A stretch of 64,000 nt of DNA from Blasia pusilla (Eukaryota; Marchantiophyta; Marchantiopsida; Blasiales), in the NCBI GenBank assembly GCA_050084515.1, contig CM114274.1, forward strand, positions 13,702,001 to 13,766,000. Direction: 5' to 3'. Positions 38,121 to 50,579 of this stretch are shown piece by piece. Made by a program: the position numbers and the translations under genes. The notes beneath the pieces are model-generated. The model worked only from the letters and a program-made list of their open reading frames with translations. It made no database searches and was not told the origin of the DNA. The first letter of the stretch is position 1; every line of letters begins with the position of its first letter.

Positions 38121-38990
38121 AACCATGCCGGCTCCACTTGCGGGCCACGGGTGCGGGCTCCGATGAAGGGTGGGGGCCTAAGTCATAACGCGCGCTGCAA
38201 GCGAGCGCGACGTGCGGGCTAGGATGTGGATCCTAAAGCCCTTGCGGGCTCGTTGCGGGCCTTGGAGCCCGCATGCGGGCTAGGGTGGGGGCCTTGAATC
38301 CTGCGTCTGGGCTACTTGCAGACCGCTGAGCCCCTGCGCGGGCTTGTTGCGGGCTAGGTTGCGCGCCTTGGGAGCCCGCAAGCGGGCTAGGATGCGGGCC
38401 ATGAAGCCCACGTCCGAACTTCTTATGGGCTAATTCGTAGGCCTTGGAGCCCACATGCGGGCTAGGTCGCCGGCTCATTGCAGGCCTTGGAGCCCAGCTG
38501 CAAGCTAGGTTGCGGGCTCATTGGGGGCAGCCAATCCCGCGCACGGGCTTGTTGCCTTGGAGCCCAGCTGTAGGCTAGGTCGCGGGCTGCTGAGCCCGGC
38601 ATGGTCTGGCATGCGGGCCTCTAAGCCCGCGCGAAGGCTAGTTACGGGCCCTCTAGCTCGCCTATGGGCTAGGGTGTGGGTTTCTTGCAGGCATGGGAGC
38701 CTGCATGCGGGCTATGGTGCGGGCTTGTACGCGGGACGCCGAGCCGGCAAGCGCGGGATAATTGCGGGCCCTAGAGCTTGTGCAAAGCCTGCGCACAAAC
38801 TCCAAGGCCCAAAGTGCAAGCTCAGCGCAGGCCCTGCAGCCCACGTGCAGGCTAGGGCGCGGGCTTGCATGCGGGCCGCTGAGCTTGCCCTCAGGCTTGG
38901 GAGCTCCCATGCGGGCTAGGGCACGAGGCCATGCACGGGCTCCTTACGGAAGGTGTGAGCGAGGGCTTATGGGCGGGCCTTGTGATTTTA
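38121..38990. repeat. GC-rich degenerate tandem repeat
   Basis: The words GCGGGC, GCCCGC, GGGCTAGG and CCTTGGAGCCC recur about every 15-40 bp for nearly 900 bp. The mix of direct and inverted words makes many hairpins and opens frames on both strands. It is an abrupt GC island in AT-rich DNA and ends sharply near 38990. Confidence 0.8.
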
Positions 38991-39329
38991 GTGAGCTATT
39001 AAATAAATTCTATCACTATTATGGTTTGGGTGATTGAAGGTTTGAGAGGTTGGAATAGGGTTGTTGTAGGAGAATATAAGTTAGTTAGAAATGAGAGTAA
39101 TTGATGAATTTGGGATCCTAGTGGTGGAGAAAGGAATGGAAATATTAGAATAGATTTGAATAGTGTGGTTGTATTGCAAAATAGCTCGATTAGAAAATAT
39201 TAGTACTGATCGATATATACTAATATTAACAAAGTAATTGTTGCAAATTTTCCAAATATTATTGGGTGGGGTTCGTGAGTGCCTATAGTCATGACCAAAG
39301 CCAGAAACTCCCAAAAAATTGTGAAGGAA

Positions 39330-41776
39330 CATTGGGAAGAAGTATAGATGGAAGGTGAAACATCAAGCAAATGGCAGTGCAAGTGTTGTTCCTATTCTAT
39401 GAAAACCTATCATAGCACGCGGATGGTGAAGCATTTTACACGAGAGAGATGAAAGACAAAGGATGGGAATCAGGATAGCCATCATGCCAAATTATGTGTG
39501 AAGATCCCTCCCAACGTGCAACGAGATCTCCCAAACAGGGTACTAGTGGGAAATGGACAAAGAAGGGAAGCGAGACCTTTGAGTGAAGTGGACGAGACGA
39601 CTCCATTACGAATAGGTTTGCAACAAATAGAAAATAGTGTTTATGTTTTACAAAATGTTGATGGGATTGCGGACATGCAACTGAGTGATAGTCTCGAGGA
39701 ATGTAGAGGAGTTTTTGGGCCCATTCGAGGGAGTAGTAGTTCTAGGAAGAAGCGAGCTGATCTGAGGGATTCTTTCAACATCCAAGTAATAGAAGTTGCA
39801 AATGACATGTGGGCAAAGTGTCTCTGTGAATGTGGAATACCATTCAACGTAGTACGACAAGTTGCAAAAAAGCAGTGTTGACAAGAACAAAGGTGAAGGG
39901 TTACTCAAGTCCTGGTTACAATTCATTGTGCACCATCATACTTGAGAAACATATGGGGAAGGTGAAGGAAAAGATGGATGGCATATTGGACAATTTGCAT
40001 TTGTGGGCCACAATCATAATGGATTCTTGGACCAATGTCAGGAGCGAGTCTTTAATGAACATAATGGTCTCCTGTCCATAAGGTGAGGTCATGATTGAGT
40101 CGGTAGACACCAAAGGGAAATCCCAAACGGAAGAATGGTTAGCAATTCACATAGAGAGGACTATCATGCGCATCCGTCCAGAGAATATGCTGCAACTTGT
40201 GACAGAAAATGCTAGCAATGAGCGCGCAAGAGGGAAAATTATTGAAGCAAAGTTTCCTCATATTCTTTGGGGTGGATGCGTATCACATTCTCTTGATCTA
40301 GTTTGTTGAGAGTGGGGTAAATGGCCTTGGGTGGACAGGATATTTGCACAAGCTCGTGAGATGGTAGTATTTGTGAAGATTAGAACTTGGGTGATGGCCA
40401 AATTTATGGAAACCAATCCAATGAAGACACAGTTATTGCTTCATGCAAATACACGCTTTGCAAAAAAATTTATCATGTTGGGACGCGTCTTAGAATTGAG
40501 GGAGGCATTCCACGCCATGGTTGACACTTATGCTTTTAGGGAGTATTTCAATGGTAGGGATGCAAGGCAAAGGGAGAAGGCACGAGAGATTGAGACTACT
40601 GTGGCCAATCATAATTTTGGGATGGAGGATGAGGAGTTGTTGTTGCGGCTCAACCAGCTATTATTATGTTGAGAGAGTGTGATGATCATAAAGCAATGAT
40701 TGGGCATATTTATCGTCGTATTTTTTAGATAATGGAAGCGACTCATTCTTTTCATGTAACTCCATGGCCTGGAGTGAGCGGAAGGCATCACGGTTATTTT
40801 GTCACAATGTCTAAAGCTATAGAGATGATCGATGTTATTTCTAGGCGGTGGGCACTTATCCATAACAAATTACATGCAATAGGCTATATTCTCGCCCCTT
40901 ACAATCTTCTTGATAGTGTTCAAGATGTCACTTCAAATGCTGAGTGCATGAGAGATTTTAAAGATGGAGTAGTTATGGTTTCATTCACAACAAGCACAAG
41001 AATAAATTGACCAACGAGCCTACTAGGGATTTGGTTTACATCTACACAAACTCAAGGTTTGGAAACAAGGGTGTTTCTCGGAAATCAGATAAGCGCTCTT
41101 GTACGAGCAATACTTTTCAGAAAGGGATGGACAAGAACAAGCTAAAAGGGTAGTAGAAGATGGTTGTGAATCTAGCTTGCATGCAAGAAACCAGGAATGG
41201 TAATCATGAAGATAACCTTGACTTACAAGATGAGGAACTGGAGGAGATGGTGTGGTATATGGAATTCATGGCATCGAAGGAAGAGAGGATACTCATATCG
41301 GCAACACTGATATTTTTTACTCCGAGGGGCTTGGAAGAGATGAAGATGATGTTGAAATGGAACATTGGATTCAAGAGCACGAAGAAGAGAAACAAAGGAG
41401 GACTTCAAGCAAAACCAGTCTGCCCAACACTTCTCCTAACACAACCTATGACTCTCAGATTTTTGCACCAATAGGAGTTCAAAATTATTCCATCGAGTCT
41501 AGTGAACCTATGCGGGATACTCCTCCATAATCTTTGAGCGCTGAAACGGTAGACTTAGTTGATGAGCCTAATGATAATGATGTTCTCATACCTATGGTTC
41601 CAAACTCTCAACCCATCAATCATGGCATGGATAATTCATATATTTCCTCCGATGATGAAACAACTGCAATAGGAACTCGTTGCCGATCCATCCAACTTCA
41701 AACTATTGAGCCGCCAAATTACCTCTTACATCTTAATCCACCAGATCCAACCATAGACCTAGACATGTTAGACTAG
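39330..41776 (+). pseudogene. hAT-superfamily transposase relic (BED + DUF659)
   Basis: The N-terminal BED-type finger near 39373-39437 reads KWQCKCCSYSMKTYHSTRMV then KHF. 39498-39881 leads into DUF659 (ANDMWAKCLCECGIPFNVVR). 39920-40081 continues with IIMDSWTNVRSESLMNIMV, and 40091-40309 has ESVDTKGKSQTEEWL, then LVTENASNERARGKII and FPHILWGGCVSHSLDLVC. 40331-40672 carries the TRFAKKFIMLGRVLELREAF segment. Near 40985 one frame gives FIHNKHKNKLTNEPTRDLVY, the end of the C-terminal dimerisation domain. The first part of that domain is missing, apparently deleted. 41160-41776 is an acidic tail. hAT enzymes excise and reinsert elements through an RNase H-like fold. At least six breaks. No terminal repeats seen. 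Confidence 0.9.
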
Positions 41777-41914
41777 AAGAGTAATTACAAAATTTAGTGA
41801 GACGGATTAGTAAATAGTTGTAGCAAACTTGTTTTGTGTTGACTATTGTAAGAATATAATTTTTATGATATTCCTTTTTATATACTTCTTGCTAATAAAG
41901 CATTTATTTTTACA
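41777..41914. other. spacer between hAT relic and satellite
   Basis: AT-rich, no feature. Confidence 0.4.
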
Positions 41915-43594
41915 TTGAAGGTGAAATTGGTAAGTGTGATTCTTGAGCCCGTGGTCACAACTCCATTTCTCTCCAAAATTTTCAAGAGTGCTACAAATGC
42001 AACTTGGGAAAGTTGGACATGATGAAAAGTGAAAAAACCTTCTTTGCATTGAAGGTTTAGTGGTTCGGGGCCAAAAGGTACTTACATATTTTTGAGTTTT
42101 TTCTCACAACTATATTTTGGTTGAAACTTGGCAAGAGTGGAATAGGCACCTTGGAAACCATGTAGAAAAACTTTCAGCTAAAGATGGGAAAATTAGATAA
42201 GGTGAAAAATGAAAAAACCTTAATTTGATAGCAGGTCTGTTGGTTTGGGTCCAAAAAGGAGTTAGTAATTTTTGAGCTTTTGCAAACAACTTCATTTTTC
42301 TTGAAACTTGGTCAGAATGCAAGAGCTACCTTGGGGACCATGTTGGCGAAATTTAAGCTCAAGATGACGAATTTGGACGAGGTGAAAAATGAAAAAATCT
42401 TATTTTGATAGAAGGTCTGATGGTTCTAGTCCAAAAAGGACTTGCCAAATTTTGAGCTCATGGTCCCAACTTCATTTTGCATTAAAATTGGCAAGACTTC
42501 TAGATGCACGTTGGAGACCATGTGGGCCAAATTGCACCTCAATATGAAAAAGTTGGACAGGATGAAAAATGAAAAAACCTTAATTTTATAAAAGGTCTAA
42601 TGATTCAGGACCAAAAAGGACTTGCCAAATTTTGAGCTTGTGGTCCCAACTCCATTTTGCTTGAAAGTTGGAAAGACTGCTAGATGCACCTTGGAGACCA
42701 TGTGGGCCAAATTTCATTTCAAGTTGAGAAAGGTGGACAAGGTGAAAAATCATAAGACTTTGTTTTCATTCAAGCTTTAATGGTTCGAGTCCAAAAAGGA
42801 GTTAGTAACTTTTGAGCTTTTGCTCACATCCCCATTTTGCATGAAAATTGGCAACACTGCCAGATGCACCTTGGAGACCATATGGGCCAAATTTCACCTC
42901 AAAATGAAAAAGGTGGAGAAGGTGAAAAATCATAAGACCTTCTTTTCATTCAAGGTTTAATGGTTCGGGTCCAAAAAGAAGTTAGTAATTTTTGAGCTTT
43001 TTCTCATGACTTAACTTTTCCTAAAACTTGGAAAGAGTGCTAGATGCACCTTGGGGACCATGCTGGTCAAATTTTAGCTCAAGATGACAAAGTTGGACAA
43101 GATGGAAAATGAAAAAACCATTTTTTCATAGAAGGTTTGATGGTTCGGGTCCAAAAAGGAGTTAGTAAGTTTTGGGCTTTTGCTCACAACTCCATTTTGC
43201 ATGAAACTTTACTAGAGTTTAACATGCACCTTGGGGAACATGTGGGACAAATTTAGGTTCAAAATATGAAAGTTGCACAAGATGAAAAAGAATTTATATA
43301 ATTTTGATAGAAGATCTGATGGTTTGGATCCAAAATGGACTTGCCACTTTTTGAGCTTGTGGTCCCAACTCCATTTTGATTTTAACTTGGAAAGAGTGCT
43401 AGATGCACCTTGGAGACCACGTGGGCTAAATTTTAGCTCAAGATGGAAACGTTGGACAATATATCCGATTAAAGACATCTTTTTTTCATTCAAGGTTATA
43501 TGCTTCGAGTCCAAAAGGTCATTTTAAACTTAATTTGGGATGAGACTTTGCCAGAGTGATAGATGTTACTTGGGGACCATGTGCACTATTCTAT
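41915..43594. repeat. 180-bp satellite array, about 9 monomers
   Basis: The word GGTTCGGGTCCAAAAAGGA or a variant starts at 42061, 42241, 42421, 42601, 42781, 42961, 43141, 43320 and 43501, a spacing of 180 bp with only one 179 and one 181. Each unit also carries GATGCACCTTGG(G/A)GACCATG and GGTGAAAAATGAAAAAACC. Two monomer types differ after the shared word: type a has ACTTGCCAAATTTTGAGCTT with GTGGTCCCAAC (42421, 42601, 43320), and type b has GAGTTAGTAA with TTGCTCACAAC (42241, 42781, 42961, 43141). Both-strand open frames inside it are not genes. Confidence 0.95.
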
Positions 43595-44369
43595 ATAATG
43601 TTAGAAGAGTTATTATATTTCACTCTTGTAAGTAATTACTTTCTTGCAATCAAATGTAAATGATATCCTACTCTTGGAGTAAATTCATCCTTCCATAAAA
43701 TTCAAACCAAATCTATTAATTCTTCATCAAAATTCAATTTCCCTTTCCATTACATATGACTCAAGGCACCTCTGAATTTATGTATCTAAAATTTTCAAAT
43801 CTATAAAAATTTAGTAATATTTATATTCACCTATTTTATTATTAAATAAAAATTAATTAATGAGTAAAATTGGTTTTCTATTCCATCCAAGTCCCTTTCA
43901 AATTCTACCCCATGCAATATTGTTCACTACAAAAAATTCATACATTATTTTCCTTTAAAATTCAATTCAAACATATATTTTCCTTCATTAATTTTGGAAA
44001 CTAAATTCATCCCTTTTCCAATCCCCATCTTTCAATAAATAGAAGAAAATCGCTTATTTTGATGAGTTAGTAATTTTTTGGAGTTGGTAATTAAAAAATT
44101 AAATTTAAATAAAAAAATTTATTCAATTATTGTACCTTCCACCTTATCCAAGGATTTATAACCCAAAAGAAAATTTTCATACATTTCATGAACTCACTTC
44201 ATGGACAACATTCGTGATCGGCTCACATTCACAAGTTTCCTTAGTGGAATATTTTGAATTTTTTTGAAAACTTTTTACAAAAAATAAGGAGTATCCCACA
44301 AAATATGTGGATTGAGAGGAACCTAATACTTATGTACATTACAAACATATAAATATCAACTCATTCTCT
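43595..44369. other. AT-rich spacer
   Basis: Very AT-rich, with no coding or repeat structure recognised. Confidence 0.4.
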
Positions 44370-46650
44370 CTAATCTGATTCATCATCCGATGTATGTAAC
44401 ACCCGTATCGACGTCTCACCATTTCTTCCTCCTCTTCCCCTAGCTCTAGTCACGTGCGTCCTACCTCCACGAGGAATTGTCCTTTTCAACTCAACATCAG
44501 CTTCACAATCATCAATTTCCTGTCTTGGCTGTGTCGGAAACATCTCCCACTCTCTCTCGAAGAATCCAAAGAGTTCCTCTTGCATTTGACGAGGGTAATA
44601 GTATGTTTGAGGATATCCGCCTTCAATCCTTTGAGGAATATCTTGCCATAAGAAAGGTGGAAAAATCAATTTGATTCTCCTCAAAACATGCTCCTCCATC
44701 AATGGATTTTGATGATGGTTTAGCACAAGTTGTCGAGTTGTGTTGAGGGCGTCTCAAACTTCTTGTGAATTCAACCCTTGAGCAAAGAAGAAGTTTTCCG
44801 CCTCTCGATTTTGGAGATCAATGGTTGTTCTGTGGATGAGCTCTCCTCAATCATACATGTCAATGAAGTGGACCAATCATGCTCGCATTGCCCGATCAAT
44901 CTTCTGATGGCAGGGGATTTCTGCTTGAACCATCCCATCTATGTTCACTTTGGGGTTATAGTTCGATCGGGGGCTATAATATCCCAAACTGAAAGTGAAT
45001 TTTTCTTGCTCTTGGGTTAATTTGCGATAAGTAGATGGTGCATCGCCATCAGCAGGGCGAAAAGATATGATGAAAAGGTGATAGAGTCTTCCTGACCAAG
45101 CTTGTCTACAAGTTGGAAATTTGTGAGATAGTAGCATGTCCTTTTGAAGACAATATGGATGCCAATAACAAGCTTTACACGTGCCTCTCAGGTAGCAACC
45201 TTCTGTAGCAATGGGGTTAAAGCATATCATGCATTTGGGCCAGTTGTTTGGCGTGAGGGCCCCTCCTTCACATGCTGCAATTTCCTTCATCCAATCCGGA
45301 AGATCTGGCACTTGTGTGTTCGTATTAAGAGGCGTTGGTACCAACATCATAGAGGCATAGTGTTTGGATCTACAACATTGTCCCATGCTACGCATAGAGT
45401 TGGAGGCCAAAACTGCTCAATAGGTTGAAATAAGATCATATCAACCTCCTTCACACGACGACCCTCAAGTAGGGTTGTCTCGAGGGTGAGTTCTCCCATG
45501 TTACCTTTTGATCTCCATCGTAACAATTCATCCATCCCTTGTTGTCATCTTGACATGATGTTCTTGTATGTTCTCCTCCACTACTATGTGTGGTCAACCA
45601 TTACAGCTCTTTGCCTTTTATGGAGGTCATCTCTGGAAATATTTTCGTTCAAAAAAGCCTCTCCATCTCTTTCTTCAATCTGATGTGCTCCTCAGATAGT
45701 TGTTCATACTTCCCCTTCAAAACGTTGAATTCCGCGGCCAAATCAAAATTGCGTTGGGAATTTGTTATTAAACTCTCCAACTACGATAGACAAGACATTA
45801 CCTCGCTATTATCCAGAGCACTCTCCCCATGAAAGGTTTGGGGAGGAGCACTGCTATGTATAGGGCAATCAAAACTCTCCCCGGGCTCATCAAAGCTCAT
45901 ACTACGACCTACATAGAGGTCATTCAAACCATCTCGTCTATCCTCTGCCCCTATCTATACTCGCCCTTTATCTCCTTTCTCGTCTTGTATTTATTCTTCA
46001 ACACGACGATTTCTTCTTTGACCATCCAAGGAAGATAGTATAGCTCCAAGGCTCCTTGACAATCCACCTTGTTGATAATGGCGTGACGACACTCGTGGTG
46101 ATGAAGCTCCCACTCTTGCTCGTTCAAAGTGTTTCCATGGGGTTCTACTATCTTCTTCTCTTATCTCTTCTCGAAGACCCCTCATCCACATTGCCATACT
46201 AGACCTCCATATCCTTCATCAACTCCACGACTTTGAGCTGAACAAATTCCTTGCTCACTAACTTCATCTTCTTCTTGGGGAGGTCTTCGTACTTTTAGAC
46301 GCCATTGAATAAAGCCTAATCCTTTGTCTACTCATTCTCTTCTACTTTCCTTCAAAATTTTCCAATTGTATGCTCCAGCCACTTTAGCCGCGACTTCTTG
46401 AACTATTTTTTCAAAACTTTTGGGTCAATGGCGCTATCCAAGTGCGCCTTCAACTCATCTTCTGTGATGAATTTTGAGATTGTCTTCTTGTTCATCCTCG
46501 GAGGGATCTCTAGTGTCCGTGTATTGAGGGGTTCTTCCCCTCTTCTGTCATCCTGATTTTCGTGAGGGCTACAGTCTTCATGAGGTGGCAACTCCATCTT
46601 GTCTTTTACCGAAATACAAAAAGAAAGATGATTTAGAAATGATTCCAATA
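44370..46650 (-). pseudogene. coiled-coil and RING-like zinc-finger gene relic
   Basis: Reading down the minus strand: an acidic/basic start at 46648-46403 (MELPPHEDCSPHENQDD, then KFITEDELKAHLDSAIDP); AAKVAGAYNWKIL near 46375; a helix-rich stretch with Glu/Lys/Arg and heptad-like spacing from about 46250 to 45650; then 45535-44877 with a Cys/His cluster C-x2-C, C-x2-C-x2-H-x2-C and KFPTCRQAW. The last part resembles a RING end (CP-x-CR) in which the first Cys is Phe. 44726-44370 ends in an Arg/Gly-rich segment and TSDDESD. RING proteins often act in ubiquitin transfer, but here only the Cys pattern supports that. At least four frame breaks or stops. Whether it joins the kinase relic upstream as one gene is open. 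Confidence 0.55.
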
Positions 46651-46791
46651 ATAGTGATACGATGGCATACGATACATCCGCACATTAATCAAGATTCATC
46701 ATTTACAACATTTCATAGTAACACATTCATCTTTTTGAACCAAGTCTTTCATTTCTCATGAAAAATATCCAATCCTCAAACGAGTTTACAA
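46651..46791. other. spacer between the two minus-strand relics
   Basis: Short AT-rich interval, possibly an intron or intergenic. Confidence 0.3.
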
Positions 46792-48285
46792 TCATACTAC
46801 CACTGTTATTGGCCTTAATCCCGAATCTACATCGTCTACATCTAATACTTTTGCATTTGCTCTAATATATGCAATAGGAAACTTTGAGTTTTTGCGATTA
46901 GAGGGATTCAAAGCTAATGCCCACTTTTGAATCCTTTCCAAATAAATAAATCTCACGTTCGATTGGGCATTCCTGACAAAGAGGTTGTATGTCACATAGT
47001 TCAAATTCTTCACAATCATTCTTTGGGCATAGATTTCAGTGGCCTTGCTAAAAGGGAGATTCTAAGGCCCTTTTGTCAACTCCAATGCTATATGCCCAAC
47101 AAGATTTTTTTGTTCATGGTGCCACCATCTATGAGGAGACTCTAAGACTTCATCACTCCACATGGCATTTCCTCGATCTCCAACTCCGATGCATGTATGG
47201 GCTAGAGTTGGATCCAAAATAGATGAACATGTTTCTAGCATGGAGGTCGGTATGAAAAACCCCACGCTTGTGGACAGTCTCCATAGTACCAAGAAGGGCA
47301 ACCACAAGCTGGATGAAATTTGATGCTATTGCAAGACATCTCATCTTTTCCAACTCTCCTAGATTACCCTTGTTGTTCTTCAAGTTATGGCATGCTCGCA
47401 ATCAATTTTTGAGGTATCCACCATTCCAATATGGAAAAATGGCACACTGTGGATCCTTGATCAACCTTCCCACCATGCGAACAACACCACAATGTAAAAT
47501 ACTGGTAAAAAACTCCTCTCGCATCATCAATTTTCTAGATCCTGATAGAGATGATTCCTTATACATCTTCATGCAATAGTATATTTCTTCCCTAAAGCTA
47601 TGGGTTCCGTTTCTTTTACAATGGTATGCAATTTTGTGTAAACCGGTTTCTACAATATGGCTCTGGTTATGTCTTATTACTATATTCTTATCGGAAATCA
47701 AAGTTATTGTACAGGAAACGGTCAATGTCAACCCAGAGAAGTACTATGTCTCTTGAAAAGACGTCGAGCACTTCTTAACTCTATACAAAATCTTTCTAGG
47801 AGAGCCGATTATGCAGTATTCTGCTTCTCATCCTTATGGATCTTGAGATTGACATACACTCTCTCCTAGTTAACACCTTGTTGGGCACAAAATTTAGTCA
47901 ACCTATTCGCCTCCGCAGCATCCACTTCCCAATCAAATGCCTTTGCCACTCTCTTGGACAATCTCTGCAATTCCAAGGTATAGTCATGTAAACATTCCAT
48001 ACCCCTCGAAATGTAGGATCGTCTCTTGTCTAAAGAAAGCTCGAAAAACCAATCTAACCATGCCTCTCTTACGGCCATGTTGAAATCATTCCTCAGAGTT
48101 GTTGTTTGCCTCTTGGCACCGATGTTGGACTCATTTTGGTTCTCTCCCGCTCTCGATGACCCAATCCCACTAGATATTTCCCTCATATAAAGAAGATAAT
48201 AATATCTTAAAAAATACAAGGGAAAGAAATATACGGGTTGAGATAAGAAAATATCGAAAATAGAATGGCGTGAGATGCACAACAA
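46792..48285 (-). pseudogene. protein-kinase-like gene relic
   Basis: An N-terminal module at 48285-47866 has no known match (REAWLDWFFELSLDKRRSY; LQRLSKRVAKAFDWEVDAAE). The kinase-like part is in order. The ATP-binding Lys is in YYCMKMYKE (Lys at 47569-47567). A helix-C-like EEFFTSILH and a hinge-like AIFPYWNGGYL follow. The catalytic loop is VHKRGVFHTDLHARN (HTDLHARN at 47254-47231). The metal-binding segment is IGVGDRGN (Asp at 47178-47176). GHIALELTKG stands where APE is expected, and ATEIYAQRMIVKNLN matches the C-lobe helix F region. So Lys, Glu, HxD, Asn and DxG are all present. A stop near 47404, a frameshift between 47231 and 47178, and a stop near 47064 break it; the N-terminal module also ends at a stop. 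I do not recognise the kinase family. Confidence 0.65.
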
Positions 48286-48844
<559 letters not shown>

Positions 48845-49058
48845 TGTGAGAAAACAGAAAGTGACGAAATCACTGAATCTTTACAAAACTTAGAGATACA
48901 AAGTGGCCTAGTCAGTCCGTGCGCTCACAGAAGAGCTTCGATGGAATCTGAACATGGAGATAACTCAACATACGAGATTCCGCTACCGCTACGGCTCCCG
49001 ACTATTTCACTACTTAGGAAACTAGGGTTTTCTACCTATTTTTCTTCATTTGTATTAG
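48845..49058 (+). mobile_element. hairpin-LTR family copy D (5' half only)
   Basis: Starts TGTGAGAAAACAGAAAGTGA and follows copies B and C closely to TTTTCTTCATTTGTATTA, then the homology stops before the hairpin site. 5' flank CAGAA. No 3' end. Confidence 0.85.
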
Positions 49059-49251
49059 GAGTGATCAATAAGGAGATCATATATTTTGGGAATCCTTGTG
49101 CATACTTTCTCTTGCTGTCACACCAATGCGTATCTGAATCATGAGTATGGCTGTTTGGATAAAGCACAATTGATTGCAGATTTCATCACAATTTACACTT
49201 CGGATTCAACTTTATATTGGGGTTGTCCAGTCGTTCATGTGTAGAGATGTT
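49059..49251. other. spacer
   Basis: No feature recognised. Confidence 0.3.
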
Positions 49252-49515
49252 AGGATTCATAGCTAGATGGATCTTAGACATGTGTATGGATGACAACCGA
49301 TGTATGTTGGCAGCGATGTGTATTCGCACGAGAGATAGTGAGGATTCATAGCTGGATGGATCTTAGACATGTGTATGGATGACAACCGATGTATGTTGGC
49401 AGCGATGTGTATTCGCACGAGAGATAGTTAGGATTCATAGCTAGATGGATCTTAGACATGTGTGTGGATGAAAACCGATGTATGTTGGCAGCGATGTGTA
49501 TTCGCACGAGAGATA
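49252..49515. repeat. three tandem copies of an 89-bp unit
   Basis: Units begin AGGATTCATAGCT at 49252, 49341 and 49430; the last lacks only its final few bases. Only a handful of differences separate the copies, so the expansion is recent. Confidence 0.97.
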
Positions 49516-49904
49516 CGATTTGTAATTAGTAGCAATTGGGTCCAGTTTAGATGATGGTAGTGTGCCATGCATCACTTGAAGCCGTGCTAATTCCTATGTA
49601 AGATCTTACTTTTAAGACACTCACATTCTGTTCTTTTTGCATTTAATCCCCTTGTAGTTGAGTTGCCATGTTGTTGGTTGTGTGCCCTTATTCCAAATTG
49701 TATAATATTCTTAGGTTTATGCTTTAGTGATGCAATTAAAAATAGAATTGGACATAAGGATTTCAGTAATTTAGATCAAATTACAAGTGAAAGATCTTTC
49801 AAAAGGCATTAACAAACTCATCCAAAAATCCAAAAATAAAATCTACATTCATTATCAATTTTATCAATATTATTGGTGCCGTGAGCTTTCATTTCTACCT
49901 AGTC
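49516..49904. other. no recognisable feature
   Basis: AT-rich. Confidence 0.3.
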
Positions 49905-50579
49905 AATAAAAATGACTCATTCAGTCATATTGCAATGACTATAGGACTCATTCTGTCGTGTCCGCAACTCCCACAGTCGTATTGTTATGTCTACTTCAGA
50001 TGTGGGGCCTTCTACTCTAATCATGAGTCACTACTCACGAGTGATTAAACATTACTACATAAGTACATTAAAATATTGGAAAAAAATTAAAATGACTATA
50101 CGAGTTGTTAACTATGATTAAATCCGAAAATTTAATGATTGGTGGAGACATGACTATTACTGCCAAGTGGATTCCTCATCCATGGGGGACACCTCTCACA
50201 TTGTCATTGGATATTGTGTACTTTTGCATGACTAAACATTATTATTGTAGTCATTGGTAGTAACTAGACAGATACCCTAGATATGATTACACGAGTTATC
50301 TTCCAAAGTCCACATCATCAATGACATGTCACAACAATTAGTCCATGTCATACGTTAATGTGTCATTATTCCACGTCATCTAAGTGACGTATCAGTCATG
50401 GCCTCATGACTTCACCCTCTAGTTATGTACAAGCATCCACCTAAGCCGACGATCCTAGTTAGCCTAATCGCCAGAAAAATATGACTTTATTTTGTGTCTA
50501 AAGTAGTCGTCAGTCATTTCCGGTCGTGGAATGTAAAGTATGACTCGTATGAGTGATAAAACCCAGTCATAAAAGCAAG
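49905..50579. mobile_element. right part of a TGACT-rich CACTA-like element
   Basis: Dense TGACT/AGTCA motifs. Its last 40 bases (TATGACTCGTATGAGTGATAAAA, then AAAAGCAAGGA) match the right end at 53070-53110 (TATGACTCATATGAGTCG, then AAAACCAAGGA) but stop just short of the final TTTCTTCTAGTG, where the next element's left end begins. Confidence 0.55.

Noticed and set aside
38521-38919. 132-codon Ala/Gly/Arg-rich frame
   Set aside because: Lies in the GC-rich repeat and is open on both strands.
41204-41408. Minus-strand frames opposite the hAT tail
   Set aside because: Shadows of the plus-strand acidic tail.
41949-43594. Regular direct repeats considered as a CRISPR array
   Set aside because: The whole 180-bp unit repeats with no unique spacers; it is a satellite in eukaryotic DNA.
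43925-43940. CACTACAAAAAATT, a CACTA-like tip
   Set aside because: No subterminal repeats and no partner end nearby.
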